Assembly: GCA_013112635.1 (NCBI GenBank)
Contig: JABFGF010000001.1
Location: 682,001-746,000, forward strand
Source of the DNA: Calditrichota bacterium
GTDB taxonomy: Bacteria; Calditrichota; Calditrichia; Calditrichales; J004
Length of the DNA: 64,000 nt
Direction: 5' to 3'
The notes under the pieces were generated by a model, which was not told the DNA's origin, made no database searches, and saw nothing but the letters and a program-made list of their open reading frames with translations. The position numbers and the translations under genes are program-made. Of the stretch, positions 17,881 through 27,622 are shown piece after piece (position 1 is the first letter of the stretch; each line of letters starts with the position of its first letter).

Positions 17881-18042
17881 AAAATTCCTTTGGATTTAAA
17901 TAAATGTTCGGTTCGCTAATTTCAGATAAAACGGGGAGTAAGTTAGTCGTTAAAGTTAAGAGTAGCTCTCTTTCAAAGTGAAAGGAACGTAACGAAATTA
18001 TTGCCGATTAGCAAGTATGTGAGAGAAACTTTAGTTATGAAC

Positions 18043-18258
18043 CTATTCAACAACTTTATAATGGGTATTATTTATAGCCATGTTTATAAATAGAGGATCT
18101 GTTTTTGAGGCATCATAACTTACTTGAACGCTACCATACTGATGTGAAGCTTCGGCGCTGTCAACACCATCAACAGATTTTATAGCATTGACAACAGTAT
18201 TTTCACAACCTTCACACATCATTCCGCTAATTTTGATTTTTAATTCTTTGATTTCCAA
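18043..18258 (-). CDS. Heavy-metal-associated (HMA) domain protein, copper chaperone-like
   Basis: 71 aa, a single HMA ferredoxin-like fold. The metal site is GMMCEGC (C15, C18), close to the usual GMTCxxC. Proteins of this size (CopZ-like) carry copper or another soft metal to ATPases or regulators in the cytoplasm. The start is TTG (18256-18258) with GAGGAGA upstream. No copper ATPase is in the window, so the partner is unknown. It is transcribed away from the Trm112-like gene. Confidence 0.85.
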   Translation of the reverse strand: MEIKELKIKISGMMCEGCENTVVNAIKSVDGVDSAEASHQYGSVQVSYDASKTDPLFINMAINNTHYKVVE

Positions 18259-18429
18259 TTAATGATTCTCCTCTATATTTTTGATGTAAAATACTTATCC
18301 AAATTTATCATTCTATTTTTTTAAAGACAAATATCTTCAAACAAGAATCTGACTACAAATATCTTTAATTATCAAACACTTGAATAAGTTAGCCACTCTG
18401 TTTAATTTTGAGCTTTAAAAGGAAAAACT

Positions 18430-18681
18430 ATGCCAATAGATAAAAAACTGCTCGATATTCTTTGCTGTCCTAAAACAAAAGTTGATGTTGTAGAATTAGA
18501 CCAAAATGAAGTGAGTGAAATAAACGGCCAAATTGAAGCCGGTTCATTAAAGTATGTTGAAGGTAAAAAAGTTGAAAAGCCTCTTCAGGAAGGTCTAATC
18601 ACAAAGGACAAAAAAACCGTTTACAGAATTGATGATGACATTCCCATCATGCTAATTGAAATGGGAATCCCCATGAAATAA
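18430..18681 (+). CDS. Trm112-like small zinc-ribbon protein
   Basis: 83 aa, matching the Trm112/UPF0434 group (LLDILCCPKTK near the N-terminus; a C-terminal DDIPIMLIEMG). In yeast Trm112 activates several methyltransferases; bacterial members are small companions of unclear role. Only two adjacent cysteines (C12, C13) remain, so a classic four-Cys zinc site is not present. AAAGGA lies before the ATG. The gene is alone on the plus strand and ends at a shared terminator. Confidence 0.8.
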   Translation: MPIDKKLLDILCCPKTKVDVVELDQNEVSEINGQIEAGSLKYVEGKKVEKPLQEGLITKDKKTVYRIDDDIPIMLIEMGIPMK

Positions 18682-18685
18682 TAAA

Positions 18686-18719
18686 AAAGAGAGAAAAGCA
18701 TAGTTACCTTTCTCTCTTT
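18686..18719. terminator. Hairpin between convergent genes
   Basis: AAAGAGAGAAAAG and CTTTCTCTCTTT pair over about 12 bp around a 9-base loop between the Trm112-like stop and the RND transporter stop. The stem is AT-rich and no long T-tract follows on the plus strand, but on the minus strand the hairpin is followed by TTTTTTAT, a fair terminator. Confidence 0.5.
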
Positions 18720-18737
18720 CTGCAAACTATTTTATTT

Positions 18738-21700
18738 CTATGCGGCTAATTTTTTCTCTTTTTTTCCAAATAGATTGCTGGCCCAGTCGGCCATTCCAGT
18801 CAGCAGGTGATACATAACAGGCACAATCACCAAAGTTAATGCTGTAGCGAACAATAAACCGAATATTACCGCGACACCCATATTTGCCCACCATTGTGAA
18901 CTCTCAGCACCCCACTCAATCACATTGTGAAAATCAAATTTAAGCATACCAATAAAATCGATATTTAAACCAATTGTTAAGGGTAATAAACCAAGAATGG
19001 TTGTAATTGCAGTTAATAGCACAGGACGCAACCTTGTTTTTCCGGCCTGGATTATTGCTGCTGTTTTGGCCATACCCCGAGCTCGCAATTTTTGGATATA
19101 ATCAATTAGAACAATGGCATTGTTTACCACCACTCCTGCAAGCGATATAATCCCAATCCCTGTCATGATGATACCAAACGGATATCCAGTTACAAGTAAG
19201 CCAAAAAATATTCCAAAAAATGATAAGAAAACTGAGGCCATAATAACGACCGGTAAAATCAATGAATTAAATTGTGAAACCAACACAAAGAAAATCAGGA
19301 AAAGTGCAATCATAAAAGCATTTGCCAGAAAATCCATCGACTCCTGCTCTTGCTCATCCTGGCCTGCAAAAGAAAAAGTATATCCCACAGGCATTTCAAA
19401 ATCTGCTAATTTTTCTTTTACTTCACGTAGAATTTCCGAGGAGCTACGGCCAAAAGCATCACCATTAATCGTAATAACACGGTCACGGTCCACATGGTTA
19501 ACTCGGGTTAAACCCGATCCAAGTTCAACCGTGGCAAAATTGGCCAACGGGTAATGTTTGCCTTCATAGAAAATGCTCAGGTTCAAAATATCCGAATAGC
19601 TTGCACGGAAATCCTTATCAAAACGAACCGTAATATCATATTCATCTTTTCCAACCCTGAACTTTGAAGCTTCTGTTCCATTTACTGCTGTACGGATTAC
19701 ATTTGCAATTTCAAAAGTATTAAGTCCAAATAATGATGCTTTTTCACGATCAATTCTAATAGTAATTTCAGGCTTCCCTTTTTCGTAGTTATCTTTTAAT
19801 TTTACAAGACCGTCAACATCCCTGATTAATTCCTGGATATCAGCAGAAATATTATCCAGAATATCAAAATCTTCGCCTTTTAATTGAATTTCCACAGCCG
19901 CACCCGTTGGTGGTCCATCTGGTGGCTTAGTCACATCTATTTGGGCGCCAGGAATATCTTTCAATTTATCTGCAACAACTTTCAATGTTATAAACGAGTT
20001 TTGGCTGCGTAAATGCTTATCGTGTAATTCTACAGTTACCTGCGATTTATGTAGCGTACCCGCTGATTGTCCGGACATATCATTTGGATCTGTCTGGTTA
20101 CCAACATCTGCTATGTAATATTTCATATCAGGTGTATCGACAATTCGTTTCTCAATCTCTTTTACAACATTGTTAGAGGATTGTAATCTCGATCCAATTG
20201 GCATATCAACTTTTATCCATGCAGCTCGTGGTTCAAGATCAGGGAAAAACTCAATACCATGGTTAAACATTACAAAAATGACAAGCATGAAAATAAAACC
20301 GCCTCCTGCCATAAGCATTACCAATGCCCTACTGACCCGGTTATGCAAAGCCCAGTCCAATGTTTTTTCATATAGTGGCGTAAGCCAGCGTAAAAACTTG
20401 TCACCAGGAAGGTTTTCGAGATTTCTCTCGATCCGTAAAAAACTGGATGATAAAGTTGGGTTAAATACAAGGCCAACCAATAACGAAGACGATAAAGTGA
20501 TGATAAGCGTTATTGGCAAAAAGCTCATAAATTCACCAATAAAACCAGACCAAAATACAAGAGGTGCAAACGCTCCCAATGTTGTAATTGTTGAGGTCAC
20601 TACCGCCATCCCAACTTCAGCGGTCCCATCTTTTGCGGCTTGCATTAAAGACTTACCTTCCAAGTGGTGACGGTATATATTTTCAACGATTACAATAGCA
20701 TTATCAACCAACATCCCCAACGCCAGTATTAAGCTAAAAAGAACCATCATGTTTAATGTAAAACCGATTGCTTCAATCACAATAAATGAAATTACCATGG
20801 AAATGGGAATGGCAATTCCAACAAGAACACCATTGCGCGTTCCCATAAAAAAATATAGCACCAGTACAACCAGCAACAATCCTGAAATGATATTATTTTC
20901 AAGATCATTAACCATCACTTTTATATCTTTGGATTGATCATTACTAATCACATAATGGGTTTGTGCAGGAAAATTTTTAGAGTCTTCTTCAAGGATGGCC
21001 TTTACTTCAGTTGCGATATTAATAATATTTTCACCGCTTCTTTTTAAAATAGAAATAGTGACGGAAGGCTGATTATTTAATCGCGAATAGCTAGTTTGCT
21101 CCTTAAAACCAAACTTTACATCTGCCAGGTCTCTCAAATAGACGGGTTGCCCGTTTACATGTTTTACAACAATCGTTTGAAGTTCGTCAACAGTGTCAAA
21201 CTCACCAGGGATGCGAACAGTATATTTGAGGCCGCCACCATCAATCGATCCACCTGGTGTGGTGATATTCTCATTTCTAATTGCATCTGTCACATCTTTT
21301 GTGCCAAGATTGTAATATTCCAGACGTCGGGCATTTAGGTTTACTTTCACTTCCCTTTCCAACCCACCGGAAATGTTTACTTCTAAAACCCCAGTAATTT
21401 GTTCAAATTTGTCCTGCAAATCCTCCGCGATTTTCTTTAGCCGCACCAGGGATTGGTTACCAACAATTGAAACCAGCATGATTGGAAAATTTTCCATATT
21501 AACTTCCTGGACAACCGGTTCTTCGATATCATCAGGTAAATCCGGTCTTGCCTGATCTACTTTTTCACGTACTTTTCTTACCGCGTCATCAACCTCAATA
21601 TCCGATTCAAACTCAATGGTAATATTAGTATAACCCTCAAGGCTCGCCGAGGATATTTTCTTGATTTTTGTAATTTCTTTTATTTTTTTCTCAAGCGGGT

Positions 21701-21893
21701 TAGCTACGAGCGTTTCCATATCCTCGGGAGATACACCTGTATAAGGAACGGCAACTATCACAAAAGGCTGCTCAATTGAAGGGAAAGATTCTACCGCCAA
21801 ATTATTATAAGAGACCAATCCGGAGAAAATAAGGATTGCAAGCAATACAAAAACGCTTGTTTTATATTTTAAACTTATGTTTGTAATTTTCAT
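18738..21893 (-). CDS. RND family efflux transporter, inner-membrane permease
   Basis: About 1051 aa from the ATG at 21893; an in-frame start at 21971 would add 26 residues before the first transmembrane helix and is less likely. It follows the AcrB/HAE-1 plan: twelve membrane helices in two halves, each with a large periplasmic loop. The TM4 proton-relay motif reads GMLVDNAIVIVEN, keeping the first Asp and replacing the second with Asn, as in many RND pumps; the repeat in the second half is VVVNNAIVLIDYI. It should work with the adaptor and TolC-like protein encoded upstream to expel drugs, solvents or lipids. The substrate is unknown. Confidence 0.92.
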   Translation of the reverse strand: MKITNISLKYKTSVFVLLAILIFSGLVSYNNLAVESFPSIEQPFVIVAVPYTGVSPEDMETLVANPLEKKIKEITKIKKISSASLEGYTNITIEFESDIEVDDAVRKVREKVDQARPDLPDDIEEPVVQEVNMENFPIMLVSIVGNQSLVRLKKIAEDLQDKFEQITGVLEVNISGGLEREVKVNLNARRLEYYNLGTKDVTDAIRNENITTPGGSIDGGGLKYTVRIPGEFDTVDELQTIVVKHVNGQPVYLRDLADVKFGFKEQTSYSRLNNQPSVTISILKRSGENIINIATEVKAILEEDSKNFPAQTHYVISNDQSKDIKVMVNDLENNIISGLLLVVLVLYFFMGTRNGVLVGIAIPISMVISFIVIEAIGFTLNMMVLFSLILALGMLVDNAIVIVENIYRHHLEGKSLMQAAKDGTAEVGMAVVTSTITTLGAFAPLVFWSGFIGEFMSFLPITLIITLSSSLLVGLVFNPTLSSSFLRIERNLENLPGDKFLRWLTPLYEKTLDWALHNRVSRALVMLMAGGGFIFMLVIFVMFNHGIEFFPDLEPRAAWIKVDMPIGSRLQSSNNVVKEIEKRIVDTPDMKYYIADVGNQTDPNDMSGQSAGTLHKSQVTVELHDKHLRSQNSFITLKVVADKLKDIPGAQIDVTKPPDGPPTGAAVEIQLKGEDFDILDNISADIQELIRDVDGLVKLKDNYEKGKPEITIRIDREKASLFGLNTFEIANVIRTAVNGTEASKFRVGKDEYDITVRFDKDFRASYSDILNLSIFYEGKHYPLANFATVELGSGLTRVNHVDRDRVITINGDAFGRSSSEILREVKEKLADFEMPVGYTFSFAGQDEQEQESMDFLANAFMIALFLIFFVLVSQFNSLILPVVIMASVFLSFFGIFFGLLVTGYPFGIIMTGIGIISLAGVVVNNAIVLIDYIQKLRARGMAKTAAIIQAGKTRLRPVLLTAITTILGLLPLTIGLNIDFIGMLKFDFHNVIEWGAESSQWWANMGVAVIFGLLFATALTLVIVPVMYHLLTGMADWASNLFGKKEKKLAA

Positions 21894-22020
21894 TATTACC
21901 CTTTTTTTGAAAGCTGAAAAAACAATTCTGGCGTTACATATTAGTAAGTACTTTGCTCTACCAGATATCAACTTCCCTTTCTAAATTTATCTGTCTGCTA
22001 CCTGACAGTTTAAAAAAATA

Positions 22021-23073
22021 TCAATCTTTAATTACCTGCAAGGTATCACCTTCACTTAGCAAACGATGGCCAACAACAACCAGACGCTGTTCCGGATTTA
22101 AACCATTTACCAATACATTTTCAGATTCGATTGCTAAGATTTCAATATTCTTTTTTATTGCGATATTATCTTGCTCAACAAATACATACCTGCCTCTTTC
22201 AGAATCAAGTAAGGCATCAATAGGGATAGCAATGCTGTTTTCATGTTTCATTTTTAGCAAACGAATATTCGCTACCATTTCTGGTGCAAGTTTGCCCTGC
22301 GGATTTGCAAAACTTGATTCCACAGAAAATGTTCTGTTTTCAGGATCTATGCTTTTGGCAACAAAATCTATTTTACTGTTAATTTGTAAATCGGGAAACG
22401 CATCAAAATTAAGTTCAATTTCTGATCCCTTTTTTATAAATTTTATAAATCTTTCAGCAACACCAATATTGACCTTCATTTTGCTGTTATCAACAATTTC
22501 AAATAAAGGGGACGCCGGATTTATATAAGCACCAACATCTGCATATCGATTATTTACATATCCGGAAATCGGGGCAGAAACAGTCAACTTTTCTGAGCGT
22601 GCATTAGCTAAATCATAAGACGCTTTTGCTTTTTCAAAATTCAACTCACTGATTTTCATTTGATTATCAGAAATAGCCTTCTTTGAGAACAGCACTTTGT
22701 TGCTTTTAAGGTTTATCTCTGCTTCATGTAATGAAGCTTTTGCCTGAGCGGTATTTGCCGTAATTACTTTATTTTCAATAATAGCAAGCGCTGCGCCCTT
22801 TTTAACATAACTTCCTTTTTCATGAAGCAGCTTTACCAATATTCCCGATTCTTCTGCCACAATTTTAACCTGGCTATTGGCCTTTATAACACCTGTCAAA
22901 TTGAGATATTCTTCAAATTGGCTACCTGTTAATGTGGAAATTTTTACAGGAATACCAACTTTCTCTTCACTTATTGATTTATCCGTTTCTATTGTTTTAG
23001 CATTACTTTCTTCCGAACAACTCGTTAAAATTAAGCTGCTAAAAACAAAAAGAGTTAATAATATAGTTTTCAT
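22021..23073 (-). CDS. RND efflux periplasmic adaptor (membrane fusion protein), lipoprotein
   Basis: 350 aa from the ATG at 23073, which has GGAGG 6 bases upstream; this start gives a proper lipoprotein signal ending in LILTSC (Cys19), whereas the longer frame from 23127 does not. A lipoyl/barrel-sandwich half (ESGILVKLLHEKGSYVKKG), a helical hairpin and a second lipoyl half (TVSAPISGYVNNR), then a beta-barrel, follow in family order. It links the RND permease to the outer-membrane channel. It is the middle gene of a three-gene operon. Confidence 0.9.
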   Translation of the reverse strand: MKTILLTLFVFSSLILTSCSEESNAKTIETDKSISEEKVGIPVKISTLTGSQFEEYLNLTGVIKANSQVKIVAEESGILVKLLHEKGSYVKKGAALAIIENKVITANTAQAKASLHEAEINLKSNKVLFSKKAISDNQMKISELNFEKAKASYDLANARSEKLTVSAPISGYVNNRYADVGAYINPASPLFEIVDNSKMKVNIGVAERFIKFIKKGSEIELNFDAFPDLQINSKIDFVAKSIDPENRTFSVESSFANPQGKLAPEMVANIRLLKMKHENSIAIPIDALLDSERGRYVFVEQDNIAIKKNIEILAIESENVLVNGLNPEQRLVVVGHRLLSEGDTLQVIKD

Positions 23074-23170
23074 CGAACCTCCAAATAATCTTGTAAAGCA
23101 TTTTTTTTGTAATAACCCAAGCTTCATCCGAACTTATAATCTGAAGCAACTGGGTTTTAAAGTTTTTCAG

Positions 23171-24526
23171 TTATTCTTCATCCCATCTACCGGTAACCAT
23201 TTGCCAGTTAAAATAAGCTTTTAAATAATCAAACTGTGCTGTCAGCCAATTCACTTTTGCCTGGTCTAAAAACAGACGGCTGTCTTTTAACTCCAATTGA
23301 GTTGCCAAACCATTATCCCATCGAGACTCAGCAATTTCAAATGTCCGTCTGGCTGTTACTACATTTTTCTTTGATGCAATTATCCTTTGATGTGCTTCTT
23401 GCAAATTCAACTGAACATTATCTAATTCTATTTCAATTTTATCTTTTGCCTGGGCAATTCTTGTTTCTGTTTTAAATGATTCAATTCTTGCTTTCTGGAC
23501 TTGTGCAGAAGTAAAGCCTCCTGAATAAAGCGGGATATTCAGGTTTATGCCAATTACATAATTGTCAAAGTCATTTTCAATTTTAAAATCATCCGATTGG
23601 CCGGAATAATTGTATGTAAAATCGCCTGATAACTTGGGCAGATGATTTGCAAATTCTATATCCACATTTTTATCGCGCATTTGGCCTTCTAGCTGAATGG
23701 CTTTGTAATCCGACCTAGTTGTTAATACATTTTCAGCTCCAACCTTTTCTGGTATCGGCGGTAAATCATCCATAGAACCTGTCAATTCCAATTCTTCCGA
23801 TAACGGTATATTCAAAATTGATTTTAAACTGTTCAATGCCTGTAGATAGTTTTTATTAGCAGCAATGCGTGTAGGTATGCTATTTTGCCAGCGAACTTCT
23901 GCTTGTAACATTTCATATTCCGAGGCAACACCACTATTAAATTTTGTTTTAGCCTCGTTAAAATTACCTTTCGAGCTTTCTTCAGAATCTTTTGCTACCT
24001 GAAATATTTGTTTCATCAGCAAAACATTATAAAACGCAATCCGAGTGTTTGTTAATATTTGTTGACGCTGGTATTTATAATTTAATTCTGCGTACTCTTC
24101 AAAATCATAAGCAATATCTAAAGCAGTGCTTACTTTGCCAAAACTATATAATGTTTGCTCAAGTTTTGCTGTAACTGAGTATTGGTTCTTGAACGAAAAT
24201 GTAAACTTTTGTACGCCTGCTGGTTGAGCAGCCTGAGTTTGCGATCCATTTGAATCAAAGGTAGCAGGAATTGCCCCAGTTTTAATAATGAAGAATTGCT
24301 CCTTCAAATTTCTTGAATAGTTTACATCTGCAGAAATATTTGGAAGCGCAGAAGCCCAGGCTTCGTTGATATTTGCCTGTGCCACGTCCAATTCTGCCCT
24401 TGCAAGTTTTAATTCCTTACTTTGCTCCTTAGCGCGTTTTAATGTTGCGTTAATATCCAAATTCTCTGCACAAATTGGGAGTGCAAAAAATGAAAAAATA
24501 ATTATCGTTATTCTAAAGGTTTTCAT
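23171..24526 (-). CDS. TolC-like outer-membrane efflux channel
   Basis: 451 aa from the ATG at 24526, chosen because it gives a clean signal peptide ending in PICAEN; a longer frame begins at 24589. It has the two repeated OEP units of long amphipathic helices and small beta segments (for example WASALPNISADVNYSRN and the NHLPKLSGDFTYNYSG counterpart). It should trimerise to form the exit duct of the RND pump encoded just downstream. It is the first gene of the efflux operon, divergent from the peptidoglycan operon with 231 bp between. Confidence 0.9.
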   Translation of the reverse strand: MKTFRITIIIFSFFALPICAENLDINATLKRAKEQSKELKLARAELDVAQANINEAWASALPNISADVNYSRNLKEQFFIIKTGAIPATFDSNGSQTQAAQPAGVQKFTFSFKNQYSVTAKLEQTLYSFGKVSTALDIAYDFEEYAELNYKYQRQQILTNTRIAFYNVLLMKQIFQVAKDSEESSKGNFNEAKTKFNSGVASEYEMLQAEVRWQNSIPTRIAANKNYLQALNSLKSILNIPLSEELELTGSMDDLPPIPEKVGAENVLTTRSDYKAIQLEGQMRDKNVDIEFANHLPKLSGDFTYNYSGQSDDFKIENDFDNYVIGINLNIPLYSGGFTSAQVQKARIESFKTETRIAQAKDKIEIELDNVQLNLQEAHQRIIASKKNVVTARRTFEIAESRWDNGLATQLELKDSRLFLDQAKVNWLTAQFDYLKAYFNWQMVTGRWDEE

Positions 24527-24757
24527 CCTTATCCTATCTCCATGAAATGCTGATCTATTGTCTTTATTGTTAATAATGAACAAGAACACAAACTTAATTA
24601 TATCTTCAAATATTTCAACTATAAATTTTACACAATACTGAATTTATTTACGGAAGTTTCAAAAAAAGAAAAGTTCAAATTAGTTTTGTATTTGTGAATT
24701 GCAATCATTATGTTTCGGATAGTTTGTTCAACAATCAAATTAACCTAATTTTTCCCA

Positions 24758-26023
24758 ATGAAATATCTATTAATCCTTTTTATTATATTGTTTGGCTGCG
24801 TGTCTAATATGCCCAAAAACAATCTTATAGAGGGCGAAGTAATTCATAAACCACACGTTTCAGAAAGCAAAAAAGTGATACTCGGTGTAGAAAATTTCCT
24901 GGCCGGGCATGTTGGGTTAATAAAAGGAAAACGGGTAGGACTTGTAACAAATCAAAGCGGTGTAAACAGGTCACTTCAATCTACAGCCGATCTTCTTTTT
25001 CACCATCCGGATATTAACCTAAAAGCGCTTTATGGCCCGGAACATGGAATTCGCGGAGATATATTTGCCGGTCATAAAATTTCTACTCAAACCGACCCTA
25101 AAACTGGTTTGACTGTATACAGCTTGTATGGTAAAACACGAAAACCAACAAAAGAAATGCTGAATGGTATTGATGTAATTATTTTTGATATTCAGGATAT
25201 TGGAGTTCGAAGCTATACTTTTATTTCAACCATGGGTGTGGTTATTGAAGCTGCAGCCGAAAATGACAAAGAAGTTATCATTCTTGATCGCCCTAATCCA
25301 ATTGGTGGAGTGAAAGTTGAAGGGAATATTGTACATGATGGATATTTTTCATTTATTGGATATTTTCCTATCGCGTACCGACATGGAATGACCGTTGGCG
25401 AAATTGCCAAAATGCATAACACCGAAAAAAATATTGGTGCAAAACTGACAATTATTCCGCTAAAAAACTGGAATCGTTCAATGCTTTGGAATGAAACAGG
25501 TTTACCCTGGATTCCAACATCTCCTCATGTTCCAGATTGGGAATCATCTTTATTTTTAGCTGCAACCGGAACATTTGGAGAATTGCATGTTTTGTCCGAA
25601 GGTGTTGGCTATACAATGCCATTTGAGTTTGTTGGCGCTCCATGGATTAAATCGGATGAATTTGCGACCGCATTGAACAATCTAAATCTTTCCGGAATAA
25701 TTTTCAGACCTGTTTCTTTTAAGCCTTATTATTTTCGTTTAAAAGATCAGCAATGCCAAGGTGTGCAACTGCATATAATTGATTATAATACTTTTGACAG
25801 CTTTACCTGTGGCTTGCATATCATGAAAACCACTATGGATTTATACCCGGATCATGATCTATTTGCCAACAAAAACCGAATATCTTCTTTCAATAAAGTT
25901 ATGGGAAGTGATTTAATAACAACTGGTTTACAAACCGGCAAAAGTGTCGATCAATTAGAAAAAGAGTGGCAACAAGAATTAAATGAATTTAAAAAAATAA
26001 GAACTAAGTATTTACTCTACTAA
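24758..26023 (+). CDS. namZ: NamZ-like exo-beta-N-acetylmuramidase (DUF1343), lipoprotein
   Basis: 421 aa. A short signal ends in LFGC (lipid Cys14). Family motifs are clear: GLVTNQSGV, YGPEHGIRG, VYSLYG, DVIIFDIQDIGVRSYTF and ILDRPNPIGG. NamZ of Bacillus and relatives removes terminal N-acetylmuramic acid from peptidoglycan fragments. As a lipoprotein it acts in the periplasm or at the surface. It opens a five-gene operon with a glycosyltransferase, a sugar kinase, a SpoIID-domain protein and an AmpG-like importer, which supports a wall-salvage role. No ribosome binding site is obvious. Confidence 0.88.
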   Translation: MKYLLILFIILFGCVSNMPKNNLIEGEVIHKPHVSESKKVILGVENFLAGHVGLIKGKRVGLVTNQSGVNRSLQSTADLLFHHPDINLKALYGPEHGIRGDIFAGHKISTQTDPKTGLTVYSLYGKTRKPTKEMLNGIDVIIFDIQDIGVRSYTFISTMGVVIEAAAENDKEVIILDRPNPIGGVKVEGNIVHDGYFSFIGYFPIAYRHGMTVGEIAKMHNTEKNIGAKLTIIPLKNWNRSMLWNETGLPWIPTSPHVPDWESSLFLAATGTFGELHVLSEGVGYTMPFEFVGAPWIKSDEFATALNNLNLSGIIFRPVSFKPYYFRLKDQQCQGVQLHIIDYNTFDSFTCGLHIMKTTMDLYPDHDLFANKNRISSFNKVMGSDLITTGLQTGKSVDQLEKEWQQELNEFKKIRTKYLLY

Positions 26024-26038
26024 AATGGAGAGCCCCAC

Positions 26039-27616
26039 ATGTCTAATACAGACACATCTGTAGTTTTATTTTATTCTGATGAGAATGGCGGAATTGATTC
26101 CGTTGTAAAAACGCTTCACTCACTTGCAATTCAAAAAAGTGATCTGGAAATTTTTATTATCGACATTTCAAATGAAAACGTTTCAGTCAACACTTTTAAA
26201 GAAGCATTCAATTCAAATGAATCTTTAAATCAAATCCACATTATTAAATGCGACAAAGACGAAACCTTTGGCACACAGCTAAACAAGGCTTTTGAATCTG
26301 TAACAAAAACCCATGTTTTGTTTCTTGACAACCGTAGCAATCAAATCATTATGAAAAACGGTTCTGTGGATTTATTTAAACTGGCTACCCAAAGAAGTAA
26401 AAATTGCGGACTGGTTTACGCCGATTATGAATTGGCCCAAAGTGATTCTGTAAAAGAAGTAAAACTGCTTAAACATCATATTGGCCGTGTACGTGATAAT
26501 CAGGATTTTGGAAAAGTATTCTTTTTATCAAAAGCTGCTTTGAACAACGTGTCTTATGCAAATGGAAAATTAAAATTTAACACACTTTATGATTTACGAT
26601 TACGCCTTTCAGAAAAATATGAACTGTTACATTTAGCGAACCGCTATTCAGGATCATTATACAGCATTATTGCAGAAGATAAATCGCAAAATGTTTTTGA
26701 TTATCTATTAGCAAGCAAAGAAAGCCAGCTTGAAGCAGAAGAAGTACTTGGAAATCACTTAAAAAACATTTCAGCTAATCTGGAAGCAGGGAATTTTTAC
26801 ATGCCCCGCCCTTCCGCTCCACAAAATGCAACTTTGAAAGCATCAGTAATAATACCAACAAACAACCGCCCTGATTTTATTGCAACAGCGATTGAATCGG
26901 TTCAGGCGCAAACCATTAAAGAGGTTGAAGTAATTGTTGTTGTAAATGGCGGAGATGATGATCCGACCGTGCAAAGTGTAAGGAAATATCTACCGGGTGG
27001 TGAAAAATACGATCCAGACAAACCCGGCGTTCAGCTTTTGGAATACGATATTAACAACCTTGGGTTATGCCTCAATATGGGTGCCCAATATGCAAAAGGT
27101 GAATATTATGTTCAACTCGATTCAGATGACCGCCTTAAGCCGGATGCTGTTGAAAAAATATTGGCTGTGTATAAAGAAGATCCAAACATTGGAATGGTAA
27201 TTGGCTCTTATGAAGTTTGGGAAAAGCAGGAAAATGGTGAAATTACCAGAATGGAAGATTTACCAGTTGTTACCCATGATGAATGGACTGAAAGCAATGG
27301 CAGGAACAATCTTTTGCGTATAAATGGTGCAGGCGCCCCACGGTCTATTCCAATTGAATTAATACGCCAGGTTGGTTTTAGTGTAAATGAAGAACCTTAT
27401 TGCAGAAACTATGGTGAAGATTATGGAATGGTTTTAAAATTAAGTGAAAAACACCGTATTGGGCGTGTCTGGGATGCAATTTATGAAGTTATTCGCCATT
27501 CCGGTGGAACTGACCACAGCATTGATCAGGAAACAATTGACCGCAATGATGAAGCGAAAGATTATATGCGCCAGGAAGCAATTTCCAGACGGATTAAACT
27601 TAATAACGAGAAATAA
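26039..27616 (+). CDS. Two-domain family 2 glycosyltransferase
   Basis: 525 aa, cytoplasmic by lack of a signal. Residues 266-500 form a GT-A domain: ASVIIPTNNRPDFI, the DxD-type metal site LDSDDRLKP (361-364 DSDD) and the acidic pair in NYGEDYGM (460-461). Residues 1-220 look like a second, degenerate GT2-type fold (VVLFYSDENGG, HVLFLDNRS) without a DxD. Donor and acceptor are unknown. It is an unexpected member of a peptidoglycan-salvage operon; it could recharge or modify salvaged sugars, or glycosylate an envelope polymer. GGAG precedes the start; 15 bp after namZ. Confidence 0.85.
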   Translation: MSNTDTSVVLFYSDENGGIDSVVKTLHSLAIQKSDLEIFIIDISNENVSVNTFKEAFNSNESLNQIHIIKCDKDETFGTQLNKAFESVTKTHVLFLDNRSNQIIMKNGSVDLFKLATQRSKNCGLVYADYELAQSDSVKEVKLLKHHIGRVRDNQDFGKVFFLSKAALNNVSYANGKLKFNTLYDLRLRLSEKYELLHLANRYSGSLYSIIAEDKSQNVFDYLLASKESQLEAEEVLGNHLKNISANLEAGNFYMPRPSAPQNATLKASVIIPTNNRPDFIATAIESVQAQTIKEVEVIVVVNGGDDDPTVQSVRKYLPGGEKYDPDKPGVQLLEYDINNLGLCLNMGAQYAKGEYYVQLDSDDRLKPDAVEKILAVYKEDPNIGMVIGSYEVWEKQENGEITRMEDLPVVTHDEWTESNGRNNLLRINGAGAPRSIPIELIRQVGFSVNEEPYCRNYGEDYGMVLKLSEKHRIGRVWDAIYEVIRHSGGTDHSIDQETIDRNDEAKDYMRQEAISRRIKLNNEK

Positions 27617-27622
27617 GAAAAC

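Noticed and set aside
21894-21971. 26-residue N-terminal extension of the RND permease
   Set aside because: The extension precedes the conserved first transmembrane segment and is not typical of the family; the ATG at 21893 fits better.
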